The notes under the pieces were generated by a model. It was not told the origin of the DNA, ran no database searches, and was given only the letters and a program-made list of their open reading frames with translations. The translations under genes and the position numbers were made by a program. 64,000 bases of DNA from Flagellimonas hymeniacidonis (GTDB lineage Bacteria > Bacteroidota > Bacteroidia > Flavobacteriales > Flavobacteriaceae). Location: assembly GCF_008040165.1 (NCBI RefSeq), contig NZ_VRUR01000001.1:1631349-1695348 (forward strand), written 5' to 3'. Shown here one piece after another: positions 51,806 through 61,611 of this stretch; position 1 is the stretch's first letter; each line of letters opens with the position of its first letter.

Positions 51806-52528
51806 TTATTTCCCGTCTAGATCAGGGGTTTCTTGGTAATAGTTATCATACGATTTATAATATTCTTCCAAGGTCATATTATGGGATTCAAAATGCTCGT
51901 AGGTATTGGTAATCTTTTGAATATGATCTATTCTAAAGACCCTAAAAGCTTTCCGAAGTCGACAATAAGCGATGAGCAACCATTTTTCTTGTGTGCTGTA
52001 TAGGGCAAAGGGCTCTATGTTCCTGTTCGTAGATTTTTGATCTAAGGATAGGTAATCAATGTTCAAGACCTCAAAATTGGTGAGAGCTGATTGGATGCGC
52101 ATAAGATAACTACTTGTCCTCTGATTCAAATAATTGTCGGTGAAATAGATACGATCTTTAAGTAAGCTGGCCTTGTCTTTTTGAGGCCCTTTTAAAAGGG
52201 CCCTTATTTTTAGGATGGCCTCTGAATAATGTTGCACAAAGGAGGTATCCTTATTTTTTAGAATCAATTGCTCGGCGGTTATAAGGGCATTTGCTTCATC
52301 TTCCGTAAACATTACTGGAGGAAGTTGATACCCATCCATCATGGAATATCCCTTCCCTTCTTCGGTAATAATGGGAACCCCGGATTTTTCCAAAGTGCGA
52401 ATGTCCCTATAAATGGTTCTAATGCTAACCTGGTGCTTTTCAGCAAGCATTTTTGCCGTTACAATTCTTGAAGATTGCAATTGTGTTAGAATGGCCGTAA
52501 GTCTTGAAAGTCTTGGTTTTTCTTCCAT
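51806..52528 (-). CDS. YafY-type HTH/WYL-domain regulator
   Basis: This protein has about 240 residues from ATG 52528. The longer frame to 52594 runs into the MFS gene and is rejected. The N-terminal HTH_11 reads RLTAILTQLQSSRIVTAKML, AEKHQVSIRTIYRDIRTLE. The WYL domain follows (EPFALYSTQEKWLLIAYCRL, RVFRIDHIQKI). WYL domains sense ligands, often nucleic-acid-related or small molecules. It starts 4 bp after the MFS stop and may regulate that operon. Confidence 0.87.
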   Translation of the reverse strand: MEEKPRLSRLTAILTQLQSSRIVTAKMLAEKHQVSIRTIYRDIRTLEKSGVPIITEEGKGYSMMDGYQLPPVMFTEDEANALITAEQLILKNKDTSFVQHYSEAILKIRALLKGPQKDKASLLKDRIYFTDNYLNQRTSSYLMRIQSALTNFEVLNIDYLSLDQKSTNRNIEPFALYSTQEKWLLIAYCRLRKAFRVFRIDHIQKITNTYEHFESHNMTLEEYYKSYDNYYQETPDLDGK

Positions 52529-52532
52529 GTAA

Positions 52533-53804
52533 TCAAGATTCTGAAATTTTTTGCTTTCTATACAATAGGAAGTAGCCCCAAGCGGCAATACCACCTATAA
52601 AGGAAAATAAAGCCAACATCCAAAATACATGCTGATGCCCTTTTGCACCTGGAGAATTTTCCAACAGATAACCCATCGCGGGTCCTGCAAATATATCTGG
52701 TGTATACCCTACGAGTGAAATAAGACCAACAGCGGTTCCTGTAAGAACCAGTGGAATTTTGCCTTCTTGCATCACAGCAAAGTAGAGTGAACGTACCGCA
52801 TACACTCCAGCTGCCACAATCAAAATTGAAATAAAAAACAGCGCTGTTACCGAATCTAAAATTATACCCGTGGCAAACAATAACGCTCCGAAGCAGGAAA
52901 CCATAAAACCTACAATAAGCCAGAAGGTAGTTTGACTGCGGTCTGCCAATACCCCGATCAGCACCCCAATCACGGGGCGGACAAACAATAAAAAAGTGCC
53001 CACTTGGGCCGATTGCACTTGATCATACATCATCACATCTTTGGCATATAAGGAAAATATATCTGTGATTTTGTAACCCACATAGGCACATAAAATGATA
53101 ATCATAAGCAACCATACTGAAGGTAGACGGGATACTTCTCGTATTTGCGATATCGTAATTTTCTCCAAAATGAGCTCTTTTTCTGACTGACTATCCATTT
53201 TCATAAAGAGCCATACCAATATCCCCACAAGAGCAACGATACCCGAGGATACCAGAATCACATGCTTAAATGCTGCCCTGCTTTCAGAGGTTGTCGTCAG
53301 GGATAGTTCTGAGGTAATGAACAGGGAAAAAATAAGTACGCCCATAGCTCCGAACAGTGCCCCTACTAATCCACGGCCCCCATCCAAAAAACCGAAGGCC
53401 TTGCCTTGGGAGGTAGATCCACCCCAGACCCGAGTTGCCTTGATCATCGGGGCCCAGAATAAAAAAATAGTTGTGAATCCCCAATAGCCATAAAGTATTT
53501 TTAGTACGGTATAACTGGGGAAAGTCGCATAGACTAATCCGCCAAGAGCGGTCATCCATAGCGCCACTGCAATTAACTTTCTTGGAGGAAACTTATCTGC
53601 CAAAGGACCTCCGAAGAGATAAGACAAGAGCGCTACGATGCCATAGACAGAGAAACATATGCCTAATTGCACATTGTCGACATTAAATACCTCAAGTACG
53701 GTGGGTCTAAAGACACGCGCAAGTACAAATGGAAGGATAAATACAGACTCTCCGGCCAAAATAAGGAGTAAGAGGAAATACCAGGGAGCCTTTTTTTGAT
53801 TCAT
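52533..53804 (-). CDS. MFS transporter
   Basis: This 423-residue protein has twelve helices and the MFS loop GGPLADKFPPRKLIAVALW between helices 2 and 3, repeated in the second half as GVLADRSQTTFWLI. The pattern resembles organophosphate or nitrate-type porters (UhpC/NarK-like), but the substrate is not evident. It is in an operon with the WYL regulator downstream. Its upstream gap (53805-54041) shows no recognisable feature. Confidence 0.85.
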   Translation of the reverse strand: MNQKKAPWYFLLLLILAGESVFILPFVLARVFRPTVLEVFNVDNVQLGICFSVYGIVALLSYLFGGPLADKFPPRKLIAVALWMTALGGLVYATFPSYTVLKILYGYWGFTTIFLFWAPMIKATRVWGGSTSQGKAFGFLDGGRGLVGALFGAMGVLIFSLFITSELSLTTTSESRAAFKHVILVSSGIVALVGILVWLFMKMDSQSEKELILEKITISQIREVSRLPSVWLLMIIILCAYVGYKITDIFSLYAKDVMMYDQVQSAQVGTFLLFVRPVIGVLIGVLADRSQTTFWLIVGFMVSCFGALLFATGIILDSVTALFFISILIVAAGVYAVRSLYFAVMQEGKIPLVLTGTAVGLISLVGYTPDIFAGPAMGYLLENSPGAKGHQHVFWMLALFSFIGGIAAWGYFLLYRKQKISES

Positions 53805-54041
53805 GGAGTTTTGTGGACTGGACTTTTAAACCTAAGCATAAAGATAACTGTTTAAAAACAGCATTGATTGCATACTTTGATTATGCCATTTTTGTTTGAA
53901 TGTAATACTATTCAACAATATAAAAGTAGCCAGCTGGATTTTTGAAAATAAAGAATCAACTAGCTGAATTGTATGATTATTGAACATGTTTCCAACTTTC
54001 CGATGAGGAAATAACATTAATTCAAAAGATTGAAATGGAAT

Positions 54042-55526
54042 TTAAGCCTTTGCCGTTAAGGATTTAAAGAACACAAAACCAAAACCTAGAAACAACATTA
54101 AATGAAAAGGAAAAAGTCCATAATCATTTAGTGGAACTGCACTGTACATACCAAAAAGAAAATACACCATCAAGGCAAATTCCAAAATCATATTGGGAGA
54201 TAGTTTCTTGGCAAGGTATTTATTGCCCTTCCAGCTATCTGTAAGATTGTTGATGTTGAATTTTGGAGTACGAACAAACTCACTTCGCTTGCCCATATGC
54301 CCTTCTAAAACTGCTACCGTGTTGTGCAAGGAGAACCCAAGGGCAACAGAGAAAAAGGTAAAGAAGAGCTTTATATAGTCTACAAAATTGTCGAATCCGC
54401 TTCCCTGAATACTTTTATAGGTAAACCAATAACAGATAAATAGGATTATAGTACTTACAATGAAAAAGCTGGTCACTTCAAAAATCCAACCTAAATGGCC
54501 ATAGGAGTTTTTGATATACAGCATCGGAATGCTTAAAAGTGCTACAATAAAAACACACAAAAACATGGAGCTGTTCAACAAGTGCATTACGCCATGAAAT
54601 TTTGTCTTAAAAGGAATGTTTTTGGCGGTAACAACACTCCAAACCGTTTTTCTAAAGTTTTCAGCTCCACCCTTGTTCCATCTAAATTGTTGCGAACGGG
54701 CTGCACTGATAACAACAGGAAGTTCTGCAGGAGTCTCTACATCTTCCAAATATTTGAATTTCCAATTTTTCAATTGGGCGCGGTAACTTAAATCCAAGTC
54801 TTCCGTAAGTGTATCACCTTCCCAGTTACCAGCATCTAAAATGCATTCTTTTCTCCAAATCCCAGCTGTTCCATTAAAGTTAATGAAATGCCCCTTTGAA
54901 TTTCTCCCTACTTGTTCTAGGGTAAAGTGCGCATCTAACGCAAAAGCTTGAATTCTTGTAAGTGTGGAGTAATCTCTATTGATGTGTCCCCATCTAGTTT
55001 GGACCACACCTATTTCTTCATCCTTAAAATAAGGAACCGTCTTTTTTAACCAATCGCTTTCAGGAAGAAAGTCAGCATCAAAAATGGCAACAAAATCTCC
55101 TTTGGCAATTTCCAGACCTTCTTTAAGCGCACCAGCTTTAAAACCTTGTCGGTTTTCTCTGCGAATGTGTGTTATATCAAGACCAGTTTTTTGAAGATTT
55201 TTTACTCGTTGGGCTGTTTCAATTACGGTATCGTCCGTAGAATCATCCAAAACCTGGATTTCCAGCTTACTTTTTGGATATTCTATTTTGGAGATGTTTT
55301 CCAACAAGCGCTCCATAACATATTCCTCATTATAGATAGGAAGTTGTATGGTGACAAACGGAATTTCTTTGGGGTCTAATAGGTTGAATTTTGGAGCTAC
55401 TTCGTTTTTTCTTTTATTACCTAAATAGTTGACCAAAAGATTTAATTGTGCTAAACTATAGCAGAAAATTAAAACTAAGGCTGTAGTGTAAATAGCGATG
55501 ATAATAAAAGCGATCGTAAGTCCCAT
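54042..55526 (-). CDS. Cellulose-synthase-like GT2 glycosyltransferase
   Basis: This 494-residue processive GT2 enzyme has an N-terminal membrane helix, then the catalytic domain: VTIQLPIYNEE, QVLDDSTDDT, FDADF (DxD), LTEDLDLSYRAQ (catalytic Asp) and QQFRW (QxxRW). C-terminal membrane helices follow from about residue 315. It probably builds a beta-linked polysaccharide or glycolipid at the inner membrane. It starts 1 bp after a second GT2 gene and belongs to the minus-strand cluster that includes the YwqK-like and 4Fe-4S genes. Confidence 0.87.
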   Translation of the reverse strand: MGLTIAFIIIAIYTTALVLIFCYSLAQLNLLVNYLGNKRKNEVAPKFNLLDPKEIPFVTIQLPIYNEEYVMERLLENISKIEYPKSKLEIQVLDDSTDDTVIETAQRVKNLQKTGLDITHIRRENRQGFKAGALKEGLEIAKGDFVAIFDADFLPESDWLKKTVPYFKDEEIGVVQTRWGHINRDYSTLTRIQAFALDAHFTLEQVGRNSKGHFINFNGTAGIWRKECILDAGNWEGDTLTEDLDLSYRAQLKNWKFKYLEDVETPAELPVVISAARSQQFRWNKGGAENFRKTVWSVVTAKNIPFKTKFHGVMHLLNSSMFLCVFIVALLSIPMLYIKNSYGHLGWIFEVTSFFIVSTIILFICYWFTYKSIQGSGFDNFVDYIKLFFTFFSVALGFSLHNTVAVLEGHMGKRSEFVRTPKFNINNLTDSWKGNKYLAKKLSPNMILEFALMVYFLFGMYSAVPLNDYGLFPFHLMLFLGFGFVFFKSLTAKA

Positions 55527-55527
55527 A

Positions 55528-56217
55528 TTATTTTATACTGTATTTAAAAATCCAACCTAGAATTTTTATGCCTGCAAATATAGCACCTTTTACGGTTCCT
55601 GAAACTTTTGAGACACCTATTCTCTTTTTATAACGCACTGGTACTTCGGTATATGCCAGTTTTTTACGTAAAGCTTTCAACTGCATCTCCACAGTCCAAC
55701 CGTACGTTTTGTCCTGCATTTCCAATTCTTTGAGCTTTTCGTATTTAATGGCCCTAAAAGGCCCTAAATCTGTAAACTTTGCCCTAAAAAACAAGCGCAT
55801 TAAAAAAGTCGCTAATTCGTTTCCGAAAATTTGTGGAAAGGTCATTGATCCCGCTTCGCGTAGTTTTTTTTTTCGTGCTCCAATGACTAGGTCCATGTTT
55901 TTATTTAGGATTGGGGCTACTATTTTATCCAATTCTTCGGGATAGTCTGAATAGTCTCCGTCGATAAATACGATAATATCGGGTGCTTTGGATTGTTTGT
56001 CGATGTAATCCATTCCTTTTAGGCAGGCAAAACCATAGCCTCTTTGGTTTTCTGTCAATACTATAGCACCAGCTTTTAGGGCATTTTCAACAGTATCGTC
56101 TGTAGATCCGTTGTTAACCACAATAATTTCTGAAACTGATTTTGGTAACTCTGAAACTACCTTGCCAATGGAATCTCCCTCATTTACAGCTGGGATTATG
56201 ACTTTTATATCTGCCAT
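55528..56217 (-). CDS. GT2 glycosyltransferase, dolichyl/polyprenyl-phosphate type
   Basis: This 229-residue GT2 domain has VIIPAVNEGDSIGKVVSELP at the start, VVNNGSTDDTVENA, and VFIDGDYSDYPEEL holding the DxD. It ends with one amphipathic or membrane segment (AIFAGIKILGWIFKYS). Size and motifs fit DPM1/DPG-like enzymes that load a sugar on polyprenyl phosphate. It may supply the donor for the GT-C or cellulose-synthase-like enzymes nearby. It directly follows the YwqK-like gene. Confidence 0.85.
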   Translation of the reverse strand: MADIKVIIPAVNEGDSIGKVVSELPKSVSEIIVVNNGSTDDTVENALKAGAIVLTENQRGYGFACLKGMDYIDKQSKAPDIIVFIDGDYSDYPEELDKIVAPILNKNMDLVIGARKKKLREAGSMTFPQIFGNELATFLMRLFFRAKFTDLGPFRAIKYEKLKELEMQDKTYGWTVEMQLKALRKKLAYTEVPVRYKKRIGVSKVSGTVKGAIFAGIKILGWIFKYSIK

Positions 56218-56700
56218 TTACTTTAAATCAGATAGTTTGTTTTCCTTTTTAAAGCTTGAGAAATTATGCCACTCCTTTATTTTTTTTCCGTTGTTATATT
56301 TTTCGGCGGAAGTCAATTTTTCATTTTTATACTTTAAGCAATAGCCATTTTTTATGCCTTTTTGAAGCTGACATTTATGGTTTACGTGTCCTTTATCGTC
56401 GTAAAACAACCACCATTTTACCATTTTGTTTTTTGAGTAATGCCCTTCCATATCCAAAATACCATCTTTGGTATAAAAATACCAATATCCTACACGCTGA
56501 TTGTTACGAAAGTGTCCTTGCTCCATAATTTTACCGTTTGGAAAGTAAAATTTCCAGAAGTCCTCGCGAGAATCACCATTTTTCCATCCTTGCGCTTTTA
56601 TTTTTCCGTTTTCATGAAATTCTCGGTGGTACTCTTTTTTAAAAGTATCTTCTGAATAGATACCCAGGAGTAAAAGACCTGTAATAAGAAATCGTAGCAT
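56218..56700 (-). CDS. YwqK/MORN-repeat secreted protein
   Basis: This 160-residue protein has a short signal peptide (MLRFLITGLLLLG) and about five MORN/YwqK-like repeats of the form G-x-W-x-F-Y-x-x-x-G (KFYFPNGKIMEQGHF, WYFYTKDGILDMEGHY). Such repeats form beta-hairpin stacks, and YwqK members are sometimes called antitoxins without proof in Bacteroidota. It is placed between the 4Fe-4S and GT2 genes with 0-1 bp gaps, so it belongs to that operon. Confidence 0.75.
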   Translation of the reverse strand: MLRFLITGLLLLGIYSEDTFKKEYHREFHENGKIKAQGWKNGDSREDFWKFYFPNGKIMEQGHFRNNQRVGYWYFYTKDGILDMEGHYSKNKMVKWWLFYDDKGHVNHKCQLQKGIKNGYCLKYKNEKLTSAEKYNNGKKIKEWHNFSSFKKENKLSDLK

Positions 56701-56701
56701 T

Positions 56702-58306
56702 TTATTTTTTGTTCACCAAAGTCATTAAATCCACATCATTACCCAACAATACTTGGTTGCTGTCTATACGACCTTGCAGAGGTCCGTTCTCCAATTTTAG
56801 AACACCTCTTGGACATACAGCAGAACAAATACCGCAGCCTACACAGCTGGAACGAACAATATTCTCACCTTTTTGGGCATATGCACGAACATCAATACCC
56901 ATTTCACAGTAAGTAGAGCAGTTACCGCATGAGATACATTGCCCTCCGTTTGTGGTAATCCTGAATTTTGAAAATAATCGTTGCTGGAAACCTAAAATAG
57001 CTGCCATTGGACAACCAAAACGACACCAAACACGGTTTCCGAAAATGGGATAGAAACCTGTGCCTATAACACCTGAGAAAATGCTTCCTATTAGAAAAGA
57101 ATATGATTTACGGAGTGTTTCTGATTTGAACAAAAATACTTGGCCTTCACCACTAAAAAAATGGAAACCAATTAAAGCAAGAATAATAACCAAATAACCA
57201 GCGGCTCCATATTTTGCATCTTTTTGAAACTGGTCTCTTTTAAAAATCATGACCAAAGCAAAAACGGAAGTCAATAAAACACCTACACCTACTAAGAAAG
57301 TACTCTTGGTCAACCAATATTTACTGGTATCATTGCCCAAATATGAATAAATGACCGCTGTGGTCATTAAGGTTACAAAAACAACTACACTATGCACTAC
57401 CCAACGCTCAATTTTCCAGGCCTTTACAGTTTTATCACTTAATTGACGGAAAGAATCTCCAGCAGTCTCAGCTAAGCCTCCACAACCACAAACCCATGAA
57501 CAGTACCAGCGCTTTCCATATTTGTATGTGAGAATTGGACTGATAACAAAAATAGAAAGGACGCCAAAAATCAAAAGAGCAAAACCAATATCACCGGAGC
57601 TTAAAAAACCTTTAATACGATATCCTTCAAAATTGTAATAATTCAAAGGCCACATATTTTTAAGGTCATAATAAGGTAGGCTACCACCATTTAAGACTGA
57701 ACTTCCGTTCAATCTTGCCATCAATTCAGGAATAATAAAGGCAAAAGCTGTTTGAAAGAACATCACACTCATGGTGCGTATTCTTTCATATCTATTATGA
57801 CGATACTTCCACATAAATTTTATACCAAATGCAAGTATTGCAACAGTATAAAGCGTTCCATAAACAAACCATTGGCTGGCCGGGTTGCCACTTAATGCTC
57901 TGCTCAATGGGTCAAATAAACCAATAACACCAGTATTATCTCCTTTTTGAACTAGGCCTAAATACTCTGGATAGAAATAAAGGATAATATAAAACGAGGT
58001 TAAGGAAATACCAGCAATCCATCCCCAAAAACCTTTGCTGGAGATAGATTTGAACCAAACGCCATCATTCTTAATTCCTGGTTCTTTTTTGGAATACATA
58101 TCCCACGAAAACCAAATTGTTCCAGAGGTAATGGCTGCCAAAGAAATACTCAACCAAAGCGCCTTGTTTGGAAAATCAACGTTAAAAGCAGCCAACAAAA
58201 TGATCGCCAAACCAGATAAGCCGATTAGGGTCGCTATTTTTTGGTTTCTACTTAGTTCTTTTGGTGGTTGACCCGTTAGGGCCATGCTTCTGTCGTAAGT
58301 GCTCAT
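56702..58306 (-). CDS. Membrane 4Fe-4S electron-transfer protein (NapH/NosR-like)
   Basis: This 534-residue protein has about ten helices. Cys motifs are WYCSWVCGCGG and WCRFGCPMAA in membrane loops, as in NapH/NosR/CcoG relatives. A C-terminal double ferredoxin domain follows (CISCGNCSTYC and CVGCGICSAVCP). It probably passes electrons between the quinone pool or NAD(P)H flavoprotein and an unknown acceptor. It lies 62 bp downstream of an FAD/NAD(P) oxidoreductase in the same direction, a natural electron partner. Confidence 0.83.
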   Translation of the reverse strand: MSTYDRSMALTGQPPKELSRNQKIATLIGLSGLAIILLAAFNVDFPNKALWLSISLAAITSGTIWFSWDMYSKKEPGIKNDGVWFKSISSKGFWGWIAGISLTSFYIILYFYPEYLGLVQKGDNTGVIGLFDPLSRALSGNPASQWFVYGTLYTVAILAFGIKFMWKYRHNRYERIRTMSVMFFQTAFAFIIPELMARLNGSSVLNGGSLPYYDLKNMWPLNYYNFEGYRIKGFLSSGDIGFALLIFGVLSIFVISPILTYKYGKRWYCSWVCGCGGLAETAGDSFRQLSDKTVKAWKIERWVVHSVVVFVTLMTTAVIYSYLGNDTSKYWLTKSTFLVGVGVLLTSVFALVMIFKRDQFQKDAKYGAAGYLVIILALIGFHFFSGEGQVFLFKSETLRKSYSFLIGSIFSGVIGTGFYPIFGNRVWCRFGCPMAAILGFQQRLFSKFRITTNGGQCISCGNCSTYCEMGIDVRAYAQKGENIVRSSCVGCGICSAVCPRGVLKLENGPLQGRIDSNQVLLGNDVDLMTLVNKK

Positions 58307-58368
58307 ATTTTCTTATTCAAAGTTGAATGGTAAAAGTTGTTTAAGATTTATATTGATGGTAACAACCA

Positions 58369-59718
58369 TTAACCAATTGCAAATATTCTTTTTAAACTCT
58401 TCTTTTTCATTTTGATGGATTTTCCAAAATCCGCATTGTATTTGGAAACGACCTCAGTTTCATAATTTTTATAGAACTCTGGATCAAAATTGGCATCTAT
58501 AAGATGTTCCATAACATAATCAACATCTTTTTCTTGGGTTAACCACCTGTCAAAAACCTCATGCCGCATGCGAATACCAAAAGTGTTGATTCCCAAAAAC
58601 TGATTATTTTCCTTATTGAAGGCTATTGTAATGCATACCTTTTCTTCGGCATGTCTCCAGTGAAAGTGCTGTTCATATTCTTTCATTCCTCTTTCAGAAA
58701 AGACCCAGCCATAGGTTTGGTATTCAATATCCAAGAATTTAGCTGAGTTGAACCAATGTCCTGGCTTGTATTCAATTTTGTTTCCACAAATGGTTTGAGC
58801 TACTGTTTCGCCCATCATTCTTCCGGTATACCAAACAGCTTCAATGGGTCTTCTATTTCCAATAGCCTCATGCTGTTCCGCACAATCACCAATGGCATAA
58901 ATATCCTTAACATTCGTTTCTAAAAAACGGTTCACCTTAACGCCGCGACCCAATTCAATTCCTGAGTCTTTAAGAAAATCGATGTTTGGTGTTACGCCGG
59001 CGGTAAGTCCAACCATATCACATACAAGTTCTTCTCCAGTTTCAGCAATTATGACAGATTTGACTCTTCCATCATCATCTGCAACGATTTCTTTAAGGTT
59101 TGTACCGAGCCGTAAATCAATATGGTGATCTAAAATATGTTCATTTATCAATTTTGATTCTCCACTAGGAAGAACCCCGTTCCAAAAACTATCTTCTCTA
59201 ACCAAAAAGGTCACCGGAATATCTCTGCTTCGTAGCATTTCTGCCAACTCAATACCAATTAAACCACCACCAACGATCACAGCTCTTTTGCAGGCCTCTT
59301 TATTGGGTGCATTCACTTCCAAAAGGTCCAAATCTTGTTTTGAATAGAGTCCTTGTACCCCATGTAAATCTTGACCAGGCCATCCAAATTTATTGGGTTT
59401 GGAGCCAGTTGCTACAATTAGTTTATCATAGGTGATAGCTCTGGAGCCATCAATCTGTAATTGTTTTTCCTCTGGGTTAACTTTGGTCACATATCCTCTT
59501 ACCAATTCAATCCTATTCTTTTCCCAGAACCAATTTTCATAAGGTTGAATATGATCAAACTTCATGTGGCCCATATACACATACATTAGGGCAGTCCTTG
59601 AAAAGAAATAATCTGTTTCCCCAGAAATAATAATGATTCTCTTATCTGAAAGCTTTCGGATATGTCTTGCTGCAGAAACTCCTGCAATACCATTTCCGAT
59701 AATAACAATGTTCTCCAT
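58369..59718 (-). CDS. FAD/NAD(P)-dependent oxidoreductase (NirB-N/rubredoxin-reductase-like)
   Basis: This 449-residue two-dinucleotide-domain flavoprotein has VIIGNGIAGVSAARHI (FAD), LIVATGSKPN, RAVIVGGGLIGIELAEML (NAD(P)) and IYAIGDCAEQHE. The C-terminal 120 residues are an extra domain rich in Trp, His and acidic residues that is not in ordinary rubredoxin reductases. It has no redox disulfide. It likely moves electrons from NAD(P)H to the membrane 4Fe-4S protein encoded next. The exact acceptor is unknown. Confidence 0.83.
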   Translation of the reverse strand: MENIVIIGNGIAGVSAARHIRKLSDKRIIIISGETDYFFSRTALMYVYMGHMKFDHIQPYENWFWEKNRIELVRGYVTKVNPEEKQLQIDGSRAITYDKLIVATGSKPNKFGWPGQDLHGVQGLYSKQDLDLLEVNAPNKEACKRAVIVGGGLIGIELAEMLRSRDIPVTFLVREDSFWNGVLPSGESKLINEHILDHHIDLRLGTNLKEIVADDDGRVKSVIIAETGEELVCDMVGLTAGVTPNIDFLKDSGIELGRGVKVNRFLETNVKDIYAIGDCAEQHEAIGNRRPIEAVWYTGRMMGETVAQTICGNKIEYKPGHWFNSAKFLDIEYQTYGWVFSERGMKEYEQHFHWRHAEEKVCITIAFNKENNQFLGINTFGIRMRHEVFDRWLTQEKDVDYVMEHLIDANFDPEFYKNYETEVVSKYNADFGKSIKMKKKSLKRIFAIG

Positions 59719-59953
59719 GAGATTGTATTGGTTGTGGCTAATGTGTCGTCCCTAAATATAGGAACTTAACACGAGCCCTTAATTTAGAAAGAATTTAAAT
59801 TTTAAAGATTATTGTAAGGTTACTCCATAAATGCGAACGCCTAAGTATTTGATTATTAAAACCTTAAATAAATCATAAAATGTTAAAAGTGCTGTATGGT
59901 GCAAAAAAAGCATTCGACAGAAGCAGCAGTTTTAACAACTAAAAATTTAAGAA

Positions 59954-60676
59954 ATGACTTCTAAAAAAATACTAACCACTTTTTTATTGGCTATTGCTTT
60001 CCAGTTTGGTTTTTCACAAGATACTGCTACTTTTTTCGGTAAGGCAGATGGTTTTTTTAAAACCTATGTTAAGAATGGGAGAGTTGCTTATAAAGAAATT
60101 AAAGCAAATCCAGAGAGTTTAAATGAGCTTTTAAATCTGGCTAAGACAATTTCCATATCAAAAAGCGATGCGAAAACGTACCAAGCCTTTTGGATCAATG
60201 GGTACAATTTGTCCGTAATAAAAGGAATTGTAGATAACTACCCCATAAAATCACCTTTGGATAAAGCAGGTTTCTTTGATAAGATAACGTATGATATTGG
60301 TGGAAAGAACACCACTTTAAATGATATTGAAAATAAGTTACTGAGAGCAAATTTCCCTAAAGAAGCCAGATTTCATTTCGTACTTGTCTGTGCCGGGCTG
60401 GGTTGCCCTCCGATAATTAATAGTGCTTATCTACCTAATACCTTAGATGCTCAATTACAGAAACAAACCGAATTGTCGCTGAACGATTCCAATTTTATAA
60501 GACTGAAGGGAAAGAAAGTAAGCCTTTCCCAAATTTTTGAATGGTATAAAAGTGATTTTATACAAGGCGGAAAGAGCTTGGTAGATTTTGTAAATCAATA
60601 CCGAAAAGAAAAAATAGACTCCAGTGCTAAAGTAGGATATTACCCTTACGACTGGACTTTGAACGAAACCAAATAA
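59954..60676 (+). CDS. DUF547 secreted protein
   Basis: This 240-residue protein has a cleavable signal peptide (residues 1-21, ending FGFSQ). The DUF547 core is AFWINGYNLSVIKGIVDNYP, HFVLVCAGLGCPPIINSAY (Cys and catalytic-like region), and a C-terminal WYKSDFIQGG. The family is a papain-like or transglutaminase-related fold without a firm function. It leads a plus-strand group of exported proteins and is divergent from the flavoprotein gene. The 235-bp divergent gap has no clear operator. Confidence 0.82.
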   Translation: MTSKKILTTFLLAIAFQFGFSQDTATFFGKADGFFKTYVKNGRVAYKEIKANPESLNELLNLAKTISISKSDAKTYQAFWINGYNLSVIKGIVDNYPIKSPLDKAGFFDKITYDIGGKNTTLNDIENKLLRANFPKEARFHFVLVCAGLGCPPIINSAYLPNTLDAQLQKQTELSLNDSNFIRLKGKKVSLSQIFEWYKSDFIQGGKSLVDFVNQYRKEKIDSSAKVGYYPYDWTLNETK

Positions 60677-60695
60677 AAAAGTAAAAACAACAATC

Positions 60696-61565
60696 ATGAA
60701 AAAAATAAAATACGGAATCCTATTTGCTGGAATCATAATGTTCTCTTTATCAGGATTTTCTCAAGATGATCCAGCTGGAAGTAATATTCAAAATTTAACG
60801 CCATCAAAATTAATTGGTAAGGGACAGTGGGACATTAAATGGTTCAACAATTTGTATACAGAGACAGAGGACACTTTTAGCGGTGATATCCCTCGGAATG
60901 TTTTCTTTACGTCAACATTGGATATTTTCACTGGAGTAGGCGAAAACAAACGTGTAAATTTAGGGCTGCTACTGGAGTTTAGATCTAATACTACTGGTGG
61001 AAGAGGAGTGTTTGATTTTCTATCTTTTGATGGTGAAGAAGGCTCTGCCAGATCAGGGTTGACTTCCTTTGCTCCAGCCGTGAAGTTCACTCCGTTTAAG
61101 AACGTGAACAACTTTTCTATTCAGAGTGCATTTTTTATCCCTTTAGTGGATAATGAAACAGAAAATGGGGTTTTCCTTGACCAAAATGGATTTATATGGC
61201 AAAACCGTTTTTTCTATGACTACACTTTTCCTGGGGATAAATGGCAGTTGTTCAGTGAATTAAATAGTGAAGTGAATTTTGGTGATAAGGATGAGAGTTT
61301 TGCAAATAATAGTCTTCGGTTAACACCAGGACTCTTTCTAAGTTATTTTCCATCGTCTAACTTCACCATATTAGGATTAGTGCAACACTCACAACTTCTT
61401 GATTTGGGTAATGATTTTACGCAAAATTTCACTGCTGTAGGTGGTGGGGTTAAGTTTCAATTATCACAACCTTTAAACCTTGAATTGTTGTACACCAACT
61501 TTGTAAGAGGTAATGATACTGGGTTAGGGCAAACATTTAACATAGGATTACGGGCTGTGCTATAG
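60696..61565 (+). CDS. Outer-membrane beta-barrel protein of unknown function
   Basis: This 289-residue protein has a signal peptide ending GFSQ, then alternating aromatic-polar strands of barrel type (GLLLEFRSNTTGG, WQLFSELNSEVNFG, FLSYFPSSNFTILGLVQHSQ) and a C-terminal GLRAVL. It resembles transporter-like or outer-membrane beta-barrel families without specific identity. It lies 19 bp from DUF547, so they are co-transcribed. Confidence 0.7.
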   Translation: MKKIKYGILFAGIIMFSLSGFSQDDPAGSNIQNLTPSKLIGKGQWDIKWFNNLYTETEDTFSGDIPRNVFFTSTLDIFTGVGENKRVNLGLLLEFRSNTTGGRGVFDFLSFDGEEGSARSGLTSFAPAVKFTPFKNVNNFSIQSAFFIPLVDNETENGVFLDQNGFIWQNRFFYDYTFPGDKWQLFSELNSEVNFGDKDESFANNSLRLTPGLFLSYFPSSNFTILGLVQHSQLLDLGNDFTQNFTAVGGGVKFQLSQPLNLELLYTNFVRGNDTGLGQTFNIGLRAVL

Positions 61566-61611
61566 ACCCAAAGACATAAAAGAGTATTTTAGGAGTCTTA
61601 ATTTTTTAACT

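Noticed and set aside
52529..52594. 22-codon extension of the WYL regulator
   Set aside because: It overlaps the end of the MFS gene and is unlike the family start. MEEKPRLSRL is the natural N-terminus.
56218..56700. YwqK protein as antitoxin of a toxin-antitoxin system
   Set aside because: No toxin gene is adjacent, it has a signal peptide, and it is packed in a glycan/redox operon. The antitoxin label for this repeat family is not good evidence.
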